NCBI GenBank assembly: GCA_902806015.1
Contig: CADCUZ010000157.1
Location: 1 to 20,997 of the forward strand
Direction: 5' to 3'
DNA length: 20,997 bases
From: an uncultured Rubrobacteraceae bacterium
Lineage (GTDB): Bacteria > Actinomycetota > Rubrobacteria > Rubrobacterales > Rubrobacteraceae
Translations under genes and position numbers: made by a program
Shown: positions 7,378 through 14,405 of the stretch, piece by piece
Position numbering within the stretch: the stretch's first letter is position 1
How the letters are laid out: each line of letters starts with the position of its first letter
The notes under the pieces: model-generated
What the model saw: the letters and a program-made list of their open reading frames with translations, nothing else
The model's database searches: none
Told to the model about the DNA's origin: nothing

Positions 7378-7870
7378 ATGCGTCGCCACCTCAGGGAGGG
7401 GGGTCTCGACGCCTACGTGGCCTACACGCCCTCGAACGTCTTCTACGCCACCGGCTTCCAGAGCCATCCCCTGATGCAGTGGTGGCGGATGCAGGGGGCC
7501 GTGCTCGCCGTGATTCCGGCCGACGAGTCCGTCGAGCCGGGGTTGATGATCGGGGATTTCGAGGCCCGGGCCGTCGAGGTGGAAAGGTTTCCGCACCGCC
7601 CAGGACCACATCACGAAGAACGGCTACCCCCGCTTCCGGCGCGCCCACTACGGCCACCCCTTAGGCATCGACACCTTCCACAAGGAGCCGTCCTGCGGCT
7701 CCGAGGACGACCGAACCTTTATAGAAGAGGGCATGGTGCTCGCCATCGGGACGCCGCCCTACACGACTGACGTGGGCGCGATCATGATCGAGAACCTCTT
7801 CCACGTCACCCCGCACAGCATCGAACGCCTCCACGGGCTTCCCCACGGCCTGACGAGCCTCCCCACCTGA
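7378..7870 (+). pseudogene. Remnant of M24 metallopeptidase (Xaa-Pro aminopeptidase/creatinase type)
   Basis: Two pieces of one M24 protein survive in different frames. The first (7378 to about 7580) encodes a creatinase-type N-terminal domain: LREGGLDAYVAYTPSNVFYATGF and GAVLAVIPADESVEPGLMIGDFEARAVEV. From about 7604, one frame on, comes the C-terminal catalytic end: RRAHYGHPLGID, EEGMVLAIGTPPY, DVGAIMIENLFHVTP, ending TGA at 7868-7870. The metal-binding middle of the pita-bread fold (the two Asp ligands) is missing, about half of a normal 380-residue protein, so an internal deletion has joined the ends out of frame. The relatives cleave Xaa-Pro dipeptides, creatine or ectoine-type substrates; no active enzyme can be made here. 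Confidence 0.85.
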
Positions 7871-7929
7871 TGATTCTCATGCCGTTCGCTGCTAGCGTCA
7901 GACTGGAAACCTCGACGAGGGGTGAAGCC

Positions 7930-8727
7930 TTGACCACCTCCGCGAGGAAATCCGGCCCTGAGGACCTTTGGGGGCTTGCAGAACGGGCGAATGGGACGGG
8001 CCCACGCCCGGCGTCTGCGGGGCGTTTGTCCAGACGAACCTGGTCGTGCTGCCACACGCGGACGCCTTCGACTTCCTGCGCTTCTGCGGGCGCAACCCGA
8101 AGCCCTGCCCCCCTGATCGAGGCAACCGACCCGGGCGACCCCGAGCCGAAGCTCTCCGCCGCCGGCGCCGACCTCCGCACGGACCTCCCCCGCTACCGCG
8201 TCTACCGCAAGCGAGAGATGGCGGAAGAGCCAACCGATGTGCGGGGGCTGTGGCGGGACGATTTCGTGGCGTTCTTGATCGGGTGCAGCTTCTCGTTCGA
8301 AGAGGCGTTTTTGGCGGCCGGCGTGCCCGTCCGCCACGTCGAGGCGGGGACGAACGTGCCCGTGTACCGGACGAGCGCTCCGCGCACCCCAGCCGGGGCG
8401 CCCTCAGACACGCCGGTCGTCTCGATGCGCCCGATACCGGCCCGCCTCGTGCCGCTCGCGCTGACGCCACGGCCCGCGTCTCGCAGGTCCACGGCGCCCC
8501 CGTTCACGTCGGCGACCCCGGGGCCATAGGTATAGCGGACCTCGACAGGCCGGACTACGGGGAACCTGTGAAGATCAGGCCGGGCGGGTTGCCGGTGTTC
8601 TGGGCTTGCGGGATGAGGCCGCAGGCGGTGGCGCTCGAGGCGGCGCCTGAGGTCATGATTACGCACTCCCCCGGCCACACGTTCGTCACCCGCACGACGA
8701 ACGAAGGGCTGCTGGCCGCCCACTGGG
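7930..8727 (+). pseudogene. Frameshifted DUF1445 putative hydro-lyase (YcsI/D-glutamate cyclase-like)
   Basis: The reading frame changes several times but the pieces in order cover almost a whole DUF1445 protein (about 265 codons). Frame 3 gives GEWDGPTPGVCGAFVQTNLVVLP and FLRFCGRNPKPCP (7974-8110); frame 1 gives LIEATDPGDPEPKL through FVAFLIGCSFSFEEAFLAAG and RHVEAGTNVPVY (to about 8475); frame 3 resumes with QVHGAPVHVGDPGAIGI, PVFWACGMRPQAVALE and MITHSPGHTFVT (to about 8725). One shift is a run of six C at 8108-8113 where five would keep the frame. The N-terminal ~15 codons are uncertain. The family includes D-glutamate cyclase and is often found beside 5-oxoprolinase/hydantoinase genes, as here. 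Confidence 0.85.
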
Positions 8728-8889
8728 TGAGGGGCATCTCCGCCGGCATCCCGGGCCCGGGCGAGAGGCGGCGGGGCGGCGTGAACGTGATCTTAGCCGC
8801 CGCCCTCACCTTCGTCACGGTCCTGACGATGCGCGAGACGGCCGATGCCCCGCAAGACGACCAGAACCGCCGATACCACCTAGCGGCGA
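8728..8889 (+). pseudogene. Possible tail of an MFS (MHS-type) transporter
   Basis: Between the DUF1445 remnant and the hydantoinase remnant, frame 3 reads VNVILAAALTFVTVLTMRETAD followed by APQDDQNRRYH. One hydrophobic span followed by an RET motif and a short charged tail is how many metabolite:H+ symporters of the MFS end. Only this stretch is left, so the call rests on a weak resemblance; a transporter would make sense within a catabolic operon. It could equally be unselected sequence. Confidence 0.3.
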
Positions 8890-9585
8890 CACGCGCCTCG
8901 GCGTCGGCGGCACCTTCACCGACCTCGTCGGGCTCTCGGAGGGGGTCCTGCTCATCGCGAGGATCCCCTCGACCCCGCGCGGCCAGTCCGAAGGCGTGAT
9001 GAAAGCGATAGAAGCCGCCAAGGCCGATGCCGCCGCCGTCGACGCCTTGGCCCACGGCACGACGGTGGCGACGAACTCCCCGCTCGAACGCCGGGGGCGA
9101 GGACGGCCCTCGTCACGACCGAGGGATTCCGGGACGTGCTCGAGGTCGCCCGCCAGAACCGCGTCTCCCCCTACGACCTGGCGCAGGACCGCCCCCGTCG
9201 GTCACGCGAGACCTTCGCTTCACCGTGAAGTAACGCATGGGACCGGGCGGCGAGATCGAACCGCTGGACGAAGGGAGCCTAGACGGGGCGGGCGCTCGAG
9301 GCCTTGAAAGGGGCCGAGGTCGAAGCGGTCGCCGTCTGCCTGCTCTTCGCCTTCGCCCACCCGGAGCACGAGAGGCGCGTCGGGGAGGCGCTGCGCGCGG
9401 CGTTGCCCCACGTCCACGTCTTACTTTCGGGCGAGGTACTGCCGGAGTTTCGGGAGTACGAGCGGAACCTGCTCAACGGTGAGGAGCTTCCACCTAAGAC
9501 GGGCCGCGAGCTCGAAAAAGACGGCGTTGTCACTGTCGAAACCCCGGGTGGTGGCGGGTACGGGCGTGCCGAGGAGGAACGTTAG
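8890..9585 (+). pseudogene. Hydantoinase/5-oxoprolinase A subunit remnant fused to B subunit tail
   Basis: Pieces of HyuA follow in order: LGVGGTFTDLVG (phosphate-binding motif, normally GVDVGGTFTD, two residues short), ALAHGTTVATN, LVTTEGFRDVLEVARQNR, TRDLRFTVK, MGPGGEIEPLDEGSL, and ALKGAEVEAVAVCLLFAF to VLPEFREYER. Then, in the same frame, comes LLNGEELPPKTGRELEK and VETPGGGGYG, the C-terminus of the B subunit, ending TAG at 9583-9585. About 1,000 codons from mid-HyuA to late HyuB are missing. Other damage is a G5 run at 9093-9097 (six needed), a C5 run at about 9191-9195 (six needed), an in-frame TAA at 9229-9231 where Glu is expected, and a later shift near 9280. The parent enzyme opens hydantoin or 5-oxoproline rings with ATP. 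This copy is dead. Confidence 0.88.
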
Positions 9586-9608
9586 CTGCTAACCTCTGCC
9601 AACGGCAG
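9581..9608. promoter_or_regulatory. Two adjacent palindromes upstream of the MOSC gene
   Basis: GTTAGC-T-GCTAAC (9581-9593) overlaps the stop of the dead hydantoinase frame, and CTGCC-AAC-GGCAG (9596-9608) follows 2 nt later. The pair lies 32 nt before the MOSC start. They could be an operator, the old operon's weak terminator, or the edge of the deletion. There is no T-tract. Confidence 0.4.
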
Positions 9609-9640
9609 GTCAGGAATCGGAGAGCGACGAGGAGTAAGCG

Positions 9641-10096
9641 ATGGGCGGCACGGTTGAGGAGATCTTTGTCACCGGCGAGGGCAGCGCGGCGATGGAGAGG
9701 GTCGCAGAGATAGAGACCGTGGAAGGGTGCGGCATCAAGGGCGACCGCTACTGCGAGGGGACGGGCTTTTGGGTGCAGTACGGCGACGTGTGCCAGGTGA
9801 CACTGATCGAGGGCGAACACCTCGACGAGATCGAGGAGCAGGGCCTCGCCATAAGGTCCGGCCAACACCGGCGCAACATCGTCACGCGCGGCGTGAGGCT
9901 GGAAGGTCTGCGCGGCAGAAGGTTCAGGGTCGGGGAAGTCGTCCTGGAGTACGACAGGTCGAGGCCCCCCTGCAAGCACGTCCAGGACCTGAGCGAGCGG
10001 GGCATGACCCGGGCCCTCAGGAACCGCGGCGGCATCTGCGCCAGGGTCCTCAAGGCCGGCCGCATCCGCGCGCAGGACTCCATAGAACCGGAGTAG
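9641..10096 (+). CDS. MOSC domain-containing protein
   Basis: A 151-residue single MOSC (molybdenum cofactor sulfurase C-terminal) domain, similar in size to stand-alone MOSC proteins such as YiiM-type cores. Motifs in order are GCGIKGDRY (29-37), RRNIVTRGVRLEGLRGRRFRVGEV (77-100), PPCKHVQDL (109-117) with the conserved Cys111, and GGICARVLKAGRI (130-142). MOSC proteins bind the molybdenum cofactor or handle sulfur through that cysteine; small ones are linked to detoxifying N-hydroxylated bases or moving cofactor. No N-terminal beta-barrel extension is present. The ATG at 9641 has AGGAG 6 nt upstream. It stands alone and is intact directly beside the decayed operon, so it is under separate selection. 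The exact partner enzyme is unknown. Confidence 0.9.
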   Translation: MGGTVEEIFVTGEGSAAMERVAEIETVEGCGIKGDRYCEGTGFWVQYGDVCQVTLIEGEHLDEIEEQGLAIRSGQHRRNIVTRGVRLEGLRGRRFRVGEVVLEYDRSRPPCKHVQDLSERGMTRALRNRGGICARVLKAGRIRAQDSIEPE

Positions 10097-10143
10097 CCGA
10101 AATTCGGAGACGCCCCGGCCGGGCTTCCCCGCGGCGCCCCTTT

Positions 10144-11454
10144 TCAGTCGCAGCGGGAGGCAGGGTGCGGGGGCTCGCAGCCGCTGCCCGGCACCGGGGA
10201 TTGCTGGTAGAACCAAGAGTCGAACCAGATGCGTCGCAAAAGGTCGTCCTGGTCTATCGGGAGGGTGGCCGCGAGCGGCAGGAAGAACAGGGTGACGGCC
10301 AGGGCGCCCGCCGCGAAGGCGACGACGACCCAGGGCCCGAAGCGCCCGCCGCGCCAGATTCTCACCAGCCAGTAGGCCAGCGCCAGTAGGGCGAAGGCGT
10401 ACACGGGCAGGTAATTGTAGATGTAAGGGATCCGGGTCCCCGGAACCCAAGGCAGCAGCAGGAACGCGTAACCGAGCAGGATCGGGATGAGGGGCTCGTC
10501 CAGAGAGAGCCTCTTCGTGATCGCCTGCCGCGCGAGCTCAAAGAGGCCGGCGAGTACGGCAAGGGTACTGCTCCACCACACGAGCGGGTTGCCGATGGCG
10601 AGCACCACCCGCAAATTCGCGTCGGCGTCGACGAGGTACGCGTAGCGGATCGGACGCAGCATGATCGGCCAGCTCCACCAAGGGGAACCCCAGAGGTGCG
10701 GGATGGCCGCCGTGATCTTGTTCGCCGCCCCCAGGTGCCACCTCCACACCTCGACCCACGCCTGCACGGGGTTTGAGGTCACTATGATGAGCCGCTCGAC
10801 GTACACGAGGGCGAAGTACATGACCACGGAGACCCACAGGCTGGCGACGAAGTGCCTCAGGAGCCCCTTACGCCAGAGCACGTACCCCGCGGGGATCGCG
10901 ACAGGGCAGGCCGCCCACTTGGTGCTGATCGCCAGCCCGAACAAGACGGCCGGCCAGATCGCCTGCCCCGGCCGGCGGGCCCACAGCGCCGCGAGGAAGG
11001 TCGCCATCACGAAAAAGACGAGAAAGATGTCCATGACCCCCGTCCGGGAGTGGACGATCAGGATGGTCTCCCCGGCAAAGAGCAGCACGAGCAGCAACGC
11101 CGCCACCCTCTCCCTGAAGAGGTACCATCCAACGGCGCCCGCGAGGGCTATAAGGGCGCAGCCGAAGATCGCCGGCATCAGGCGCCAGGCGAAGGGCGTG
11201 TCCCCGAAGAGGGCGATGCTCGCGGCGATGATGAACTTGCCCAAGGGGGGATGCAAGTCAAAGAACTCGACCCCGCGTAGGTACTTGTCCGCCATGACGG
11301 GGAAGTAGATCTCGTCCCAAACCTGTTTCGGCGGAAAGCCCAGGCTCCACACCCTCCCCCACACCCCCACCACGAGCACCACGACCGACATCAGGAGGAC
11401 GGCCCCGAACGCCCACGGGTTTTCGCTGCGCAGAACGGACTTCATGGAGGCCAC
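10144..11454 (-). CDS. PMT/GT39-family protein O-mannosyltransferase-like membrane enzyme
   Basis: A 436-residue polytopic membrane protein of the dolichyl-phosphate-mannose:protein mannosyltransferase family (GT39/GT-C fold), with about ten hydrophobic spans. The first extracytoplasmic loop carries VWDEIYF (46-51 core; Asp47-Glu48 is the catalytic acidic pair), and DLHPPLGKFIIA at 66-77 is the family hallmark; SRTGVMDIFLVFF is the third signature. Actinobacterial relatives use polyprenyl-phosphate mannose to glycosylate secreted proteins during export. GTG at 11454 is preferred because AAAAGGGG lies 5 nt upstream; ATG at 11445 is possible. It begins 1 nt after the MFS stop codon, so the two form an operon. 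The C-terminus (GSGCEPPHPASRCD) is unusual in having two cysteines. Confidence 0.9.
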   Translation of the reverse strand: MASMKSVLRSENPWAFGAVLLMSVVVLVVGVWGRVWSLGFPPKQVWDEIYFPVMADKYLRGVEFFDLHPPLGKFIIAASIALFGDTPFAWRLMPAIFGCALIALAGAVGWYLFRERVAALLLVLLFAGETILIVHSRTGVMDIFLVFFVMATFLAALWARRPGQAIWPAVLFGLAISTKWAACPVAIPAGYVLWRKGLLRHFVASLWVSVVMYFALVYVERLIIVTSNPVQAWVEVWRWHLGAANKITAAIPHLWGSPWWSWPIMLRPIRYAYLVDADANLRVVLAIGNPLVWWSSTLAVLAGLFELARQAITKRLSLDEPLIPILLGYAFLLLPWVPGTRIPYIYNYLPVYAFALLALAYWLVRIWRGGRFGPWVVVAFAAGALAVTLFFLPLAATLPIDQDDLLRRIWFDSWFYQQSPVPGSGCEPPHPASRCD

Positions 11455-11455
11455 G

Positions 11456-12706
11456 TTACCCCTTTTCGCGAACGTCTGTAAAGGGCCCGGTCCGGCCGTC
11501 CACGCGGCCGCGCAAGACCATCCGCCGGCCGGCCAGGATCGCGACGAGCGCCGCGAGGGCGAGGACGCCGGAGAAGAGCCAGGCCGTCCCGTAGCCAGCG
11601 GCCCCGACCAAGAGGCCGAAGAGGATCGGCCCGACGGCCGCCCCGCCCGAAGCCCCCGTCTGCGTGACGCCGGTCGCCGCGGCAGGCGCCCCGGGGTTGC
11701 TCTTGACGACGGCGAAGTTGAAGAGCCCCGGCCAGCCCCACCCGGCCGCGAACGCGAGCAGAACCCCCGGCACGATAAGCGCCGGGGACCCCGTGGCGAG
11801 CATCACAAACCCCGCCACCCCGGCCCCGAGCATGCCCGTGACGAGCCGCAACCGCCCGCCCCCCATCCCGTCCGCCAGGCGCCCGAAGAGCACGCGCACG
11901 ACGATGCTGGCGGCGCTCCCCAGCGCCAGTAAGAGGCCCGCCGTGCCCGCCCCTAGCCCCGTCTGCACGGACGACTCCACGACGAAGGCCCCAAGCGGCG
12001 TCGCCGCCGCCGATCCGAGCCCGATCCCGACCGCCAGCAGCACCAGCGGCCCCATCGGCGCGTCCGAGGAGCGGGCCGCGGCGACCTTTTCTGCGCCCCC
12101 CACCCTCTGCGCCGGAACGAGCAGCGCCACGCCCATCGCGAGGGCGGCGCCGCCGGCGAAAGCCCAGCGCCAGCCGAAGGTGAGGGCGATACCGGGCACC
12201 GCGAGGCCGGCGAGCAGAGTCGCCGCGGGTATCGCCGCCTGCTTGATCCCGAACGAGTATCCCTGGCGCCCCGGCGGCACCTGCCGGGCCAACGAGAGGT
12301 GCGTCGCCGGGTGCGTGACGGCGTTGGAAAGGCCACCGAACATCAGGCAGACCACCAGCCCGGTCCACGACCCGGCGAAAACGGCGACGCAAGACAGAGA
12401 GGCCGCGCTCCCGAGGACCGCCAGTCGCATCCCGCGGTGCGCCCCGATCCTTTCCACCACACGCCCCATTACCGCGGACGCCGTCGAGGACGAGACGAAG
12501 AACAGGGCGACCGCGAGCCCTAGCGCCGCCGACCCGAAGCCGAGCTCGCCCCGGATTTGGACCGCCAGCCCGCCCGTCAGAAAGGCCGGCAACACCCCCG
12601 CGGTCGCGACCGCCACGGCCAGCAAGACTGGCCTGTAATCCAGAGGTTTCTCTTCCTGGCCCCCCCCCGCAGGGGCGATGCCCGAACCTGCCGCGTCGCG
12701 GTGCAT
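11456..12706 (-). CDS. Major facilitator superfamily transporter
   Basis: A 416-residue MFS permease with twelve predicted helices in two halves joined by a basic central loop near VPAQRVGGAEKVAAARSS. The loop after helix 2 reads GRVVERIGAHRG, a variant of the family GxxxDRxGRR motif, and the second half repeats it as GRLADGMGGGR. Both ends should face the cytoplasm. The transported compound cannot be told; the pattern is closest to the small-molecule/anion exporters and importers of the general MFS. The start is ATG at 12706, with no ribosome site but TATGAT six bases upstream, which suggests a leaderless message. A longer frame upstream to 12787 is possible but low in hydrophobicity and arginine-rich. 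The PMT gene follows after 1 nt. Confidence 0.88.
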   Translation of the reverse strand: MHRDAAGSGIAPAGGGQEEKPLDYRPVLLAVAVATAGVLPAFLTGGLAVQIRGELGFGSAALGLAVALFFVSSSTASAVMGRVVERIGAHRGMRLAVLGSAASLSCVAVFAGSWTGLVVCLMFGGLSNAVTHPATHLSLARQVPPGRQGYSFGIKQAAIPAATLLAGLAVPGIALTFGWRWAFAGGAALAMGVALLVPAQRVGGAEKVAAARSSDAPMGPLVLLAVGIGLGSAAATPLGAFVVESSVQTGLGAGTAGLLLALGSAASIVVRVLFGRLADGMGGGRLRLVTGMLGAGVAGFVMLATGSPALIVPGVLLAFAAGWGWPGLFNFAVVKSNPGAPAAATGVTQTGASGGAAVGPILFGLLVGAAGYGTAWLFSGVLALAALVAILAGRRMVLRGRVDGRTGPFTDVREKG

Positions 12707-12712
12707 CGGACG

Positions 12713-12718
12713 ATCATA
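12713..12718 (-). promoter_or_regulatory. -10 box for a probable leaderless MFS transcript
   Basis: On the minus strand TATGAT (5 of 6 to the consensus) ends 6 nt before the ATG at 12706, placing the expected transcription start at or within a base or two of the A of ATG. No Shine-Dalgarno sequence is present in the same stretch, and no good -35 is seen. This spacing is typical of leaderless genes in actinomycetes. Confidence 0.5.
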
Positions 12719-12863
12719 GCACGCAGGCCGGCGCCCCCCGGCCGGGCCCGACGAGCACCCGGAGCGGCGGGCCCGAACCCAACCCACGAACCGCCTGCGG
12801 GCCCGGGGCTACCCGCCGCCGGGTTTCCCCCTTTAGCCAATGGGACCGGGGATATCGCGGCGA

Positions 12864-12898
12864 GGCTCGGGGCGGCCGAAGCCGCGGCCGTCGGAGCC
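12864..12898 (-). terminator. Hairpin at the end of xylulokinase with UUCG loop
   Basis: On the minus strand the 35 nt after the xylB stop can form an outer GGCTC/GAGCC pairing and an inner GCGGC-TTCG-GCCGC stem (12872-12885). The UUCG tetraloop makes it very stable. There is no U-tract, so it is a candidate U-less terminator or 3' stabiliser rather than a classical one. Confidence 0.4.
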
Positions 12899-14403
12899 TA
12901 GCCCGTCCCCCCCTCCTCGCCCGCGGAGGACGCCAGCCCCGCGAGCCGGGACATCGCGGAGCTCGTCGCCGGGTACAGCGAACGGTAGACCTCGTAGTGA
13001 TCGTCGTAGGCCTTTGCCCGTCCGGGGTCGGGTTCGGTGACCTCCTCGCGCACCCTGACCACCGACGAGGCTTCCCCGACGTCAGCGTACGTCCCGGCCG
13101 CCACCCCGGCGAGGAGCGCGGCGCCGTAGGCCGGGCCCTCGTCGGCGGCGGTGCGCCGGACAGGCTCGCCGTAGACGTCCGCTTGGAGCCCGCGCCACAG
13201 GGCGCTCCTCGCCCCGCCGCCCGTCGCCCGCACCTCCTCGACGGGTACGCCGAGGCCGCGCATGATCCCCAACGAGTCGCGCAGCGAGAAGACGACGCCC
13301 TCCATGACGGCCCGCGTCATGTGGGCGGCCCCGTGCCGGGCTGTGAGCCCGAAGAACGCCCCCCTCGCCCGCGGGTCCAGGTGCGGCGTCCTTTCCCCGG
13401 AGAGGTAGGGCAAGAAGATCAGGCCCTCCGCGCCGGGCGGGACCCCCGAGGCCGCCCCGGTGAGCTCGTCGAAATCGCCGCCGATAACGTCACGCCACCA
13501 GGAGAGGGAGCCGCCCGCGGAGAGCGTCACGCCCATGAGGTGGTACGCCCCGGGCACGGCGTGGCAGAAGGCGTGCAGCCGGCCCGACGGGTCCGGCTTG
13601 AATTCCTGGGTGTGGGCGAAGAGGACGCCGCTCGTCCCGACGGAGGAACTCACGAGGCCGGGGGCGACGATCCCGGTGCCGACTGCCGCCGCCGCGTTGT
13701 CCCCGCCGCCCGCCGCCACGGGAATGCCAGCAGGTAAGCCAAGCTCGCCCGCCGCGTTCTCGCGCAATACGCCCGTGGTCTCCGGTCCTTCGTGGACCCC
13801 CGGCATCCACTCGGGCGGGACCTCGAGGGCGGACAGGATCTCCCCGGACCAGTCCCTCCGTTTCACGTCCAGAAACAGCGTCCCCGCGGCGTCCGAGGCG
13901 TCGGTGGCGTGCTCGCCGGTGAGGAGGAGCCTCACGTAGTCCTTGGGCAAGAGGACGCGGGAGACGCGGGCGTAGTTCTCCGCCTCTTTTTCCCTCAGCC
14001 AGACCACCTTCGGGGCCTGGAAGCCCGTGAGGGCGGGGTTGCCGGCGAGTTGGATCAGGCGCTCCGCGCCCACCGCTTCGGTTATCTCCTCGCACTGCTC
14101 CCCCGTGCGCTGGTCGTTCCACAGCAACGCCGGGCGTATGACCTCGTCGGCGGAGTCCAGAAAGACCGACCCGTGCATCTGGCCCGTGAGCCCGATACCG
14201 GCGACGTCCCCCCCGGCCAGTGCGGCCACCTCCCCCAGCGCCGCCTTCGCCCCCTCCCACCAGTCGGCGGGATCCTGCTCCATCCAGCCGGGGCGCGGGC
14301 TGTGCAGCGGGTACTCGGAAGAGGCCTCGGCGACCACGTTCCCGGCCCCGTCCACAGCGACGGCCCGCGCCCCGCCCGTGCCAACGTCGAGCCCTATGTG
14401 CAC
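12898..14403 (-). CDS. xylB: Xylulokinase (FGGY carbohydrate kinase)
   Basis: A 501-residue FGGY kinase, close to the 484 of E. coli XylB. The N-terminal phosphate loop is IGLDVGTGGARA (3-14); GQMHG (75-79) is the XylB substrate-site signature; ALLWNDQRT follows; Asp235 in AGGGDNAAAA is the catalytic base; the C-terminal domain has LSGERTPH and RATGGGARSALW. It phosphorylates D-xylulose to xylulose-5-phosphate with ATP in the cytoplasm. GTG at 14403 is chosen because the frame upstream to 14604 overlaps xylA and is arginine-rich shadow; translation from here gives the normal kinase N-terminus. It begins 2 nt after the xylA-like stop, so both are made from one message. D-xylulose is the likely substrate, but the odd isomerase next door leaves another ketose possible. 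Confidence 0.92.
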   Translation of the reverse strand: MHIGLDVGTGGARAVAVDGAGNVVAEASSEYPLHSPRPGWMEQDPADWWEGAKAALGEVAALAGGDVAGIGLTGQMHGSVFLDSADEVIRPALLWNDQRTGEQCEEITEAVGAERLIQLAGNPALTGFQAPKVVWLREKEAENYARVSRVLLPKDYVRLLLTGEHATDASDAAGTLFLDVKRRDWSGEILSALEVPPEWMPGVHEGPETTGVLRENAAGELGLPAGIPVAAGGGDNAAAAVGTGIVAPGLVSSSVGTSGVLFAHTQEFKPDPSGRLHAFCHAVPGAYHLMGVTLSAGGSLSWWRDVIGGDFDELTGAASGVPPGAEGLIFLPYLSGERTPHLDPRARGAFFGLTARHGAAHMTRAVMEGVVFSLRDSLGIMRGLGVPVEEVRATGGGARSALWRGLQADVYGEPVRRTAADEGPAYGAALLAGVAAGTYADVGEASSVVRVREEVTEPDPGRAKAYDDHYEVYRSLYPATSSAMSRLAGLASSAGEEGGTG

Positions 14404-14405
14404 GC

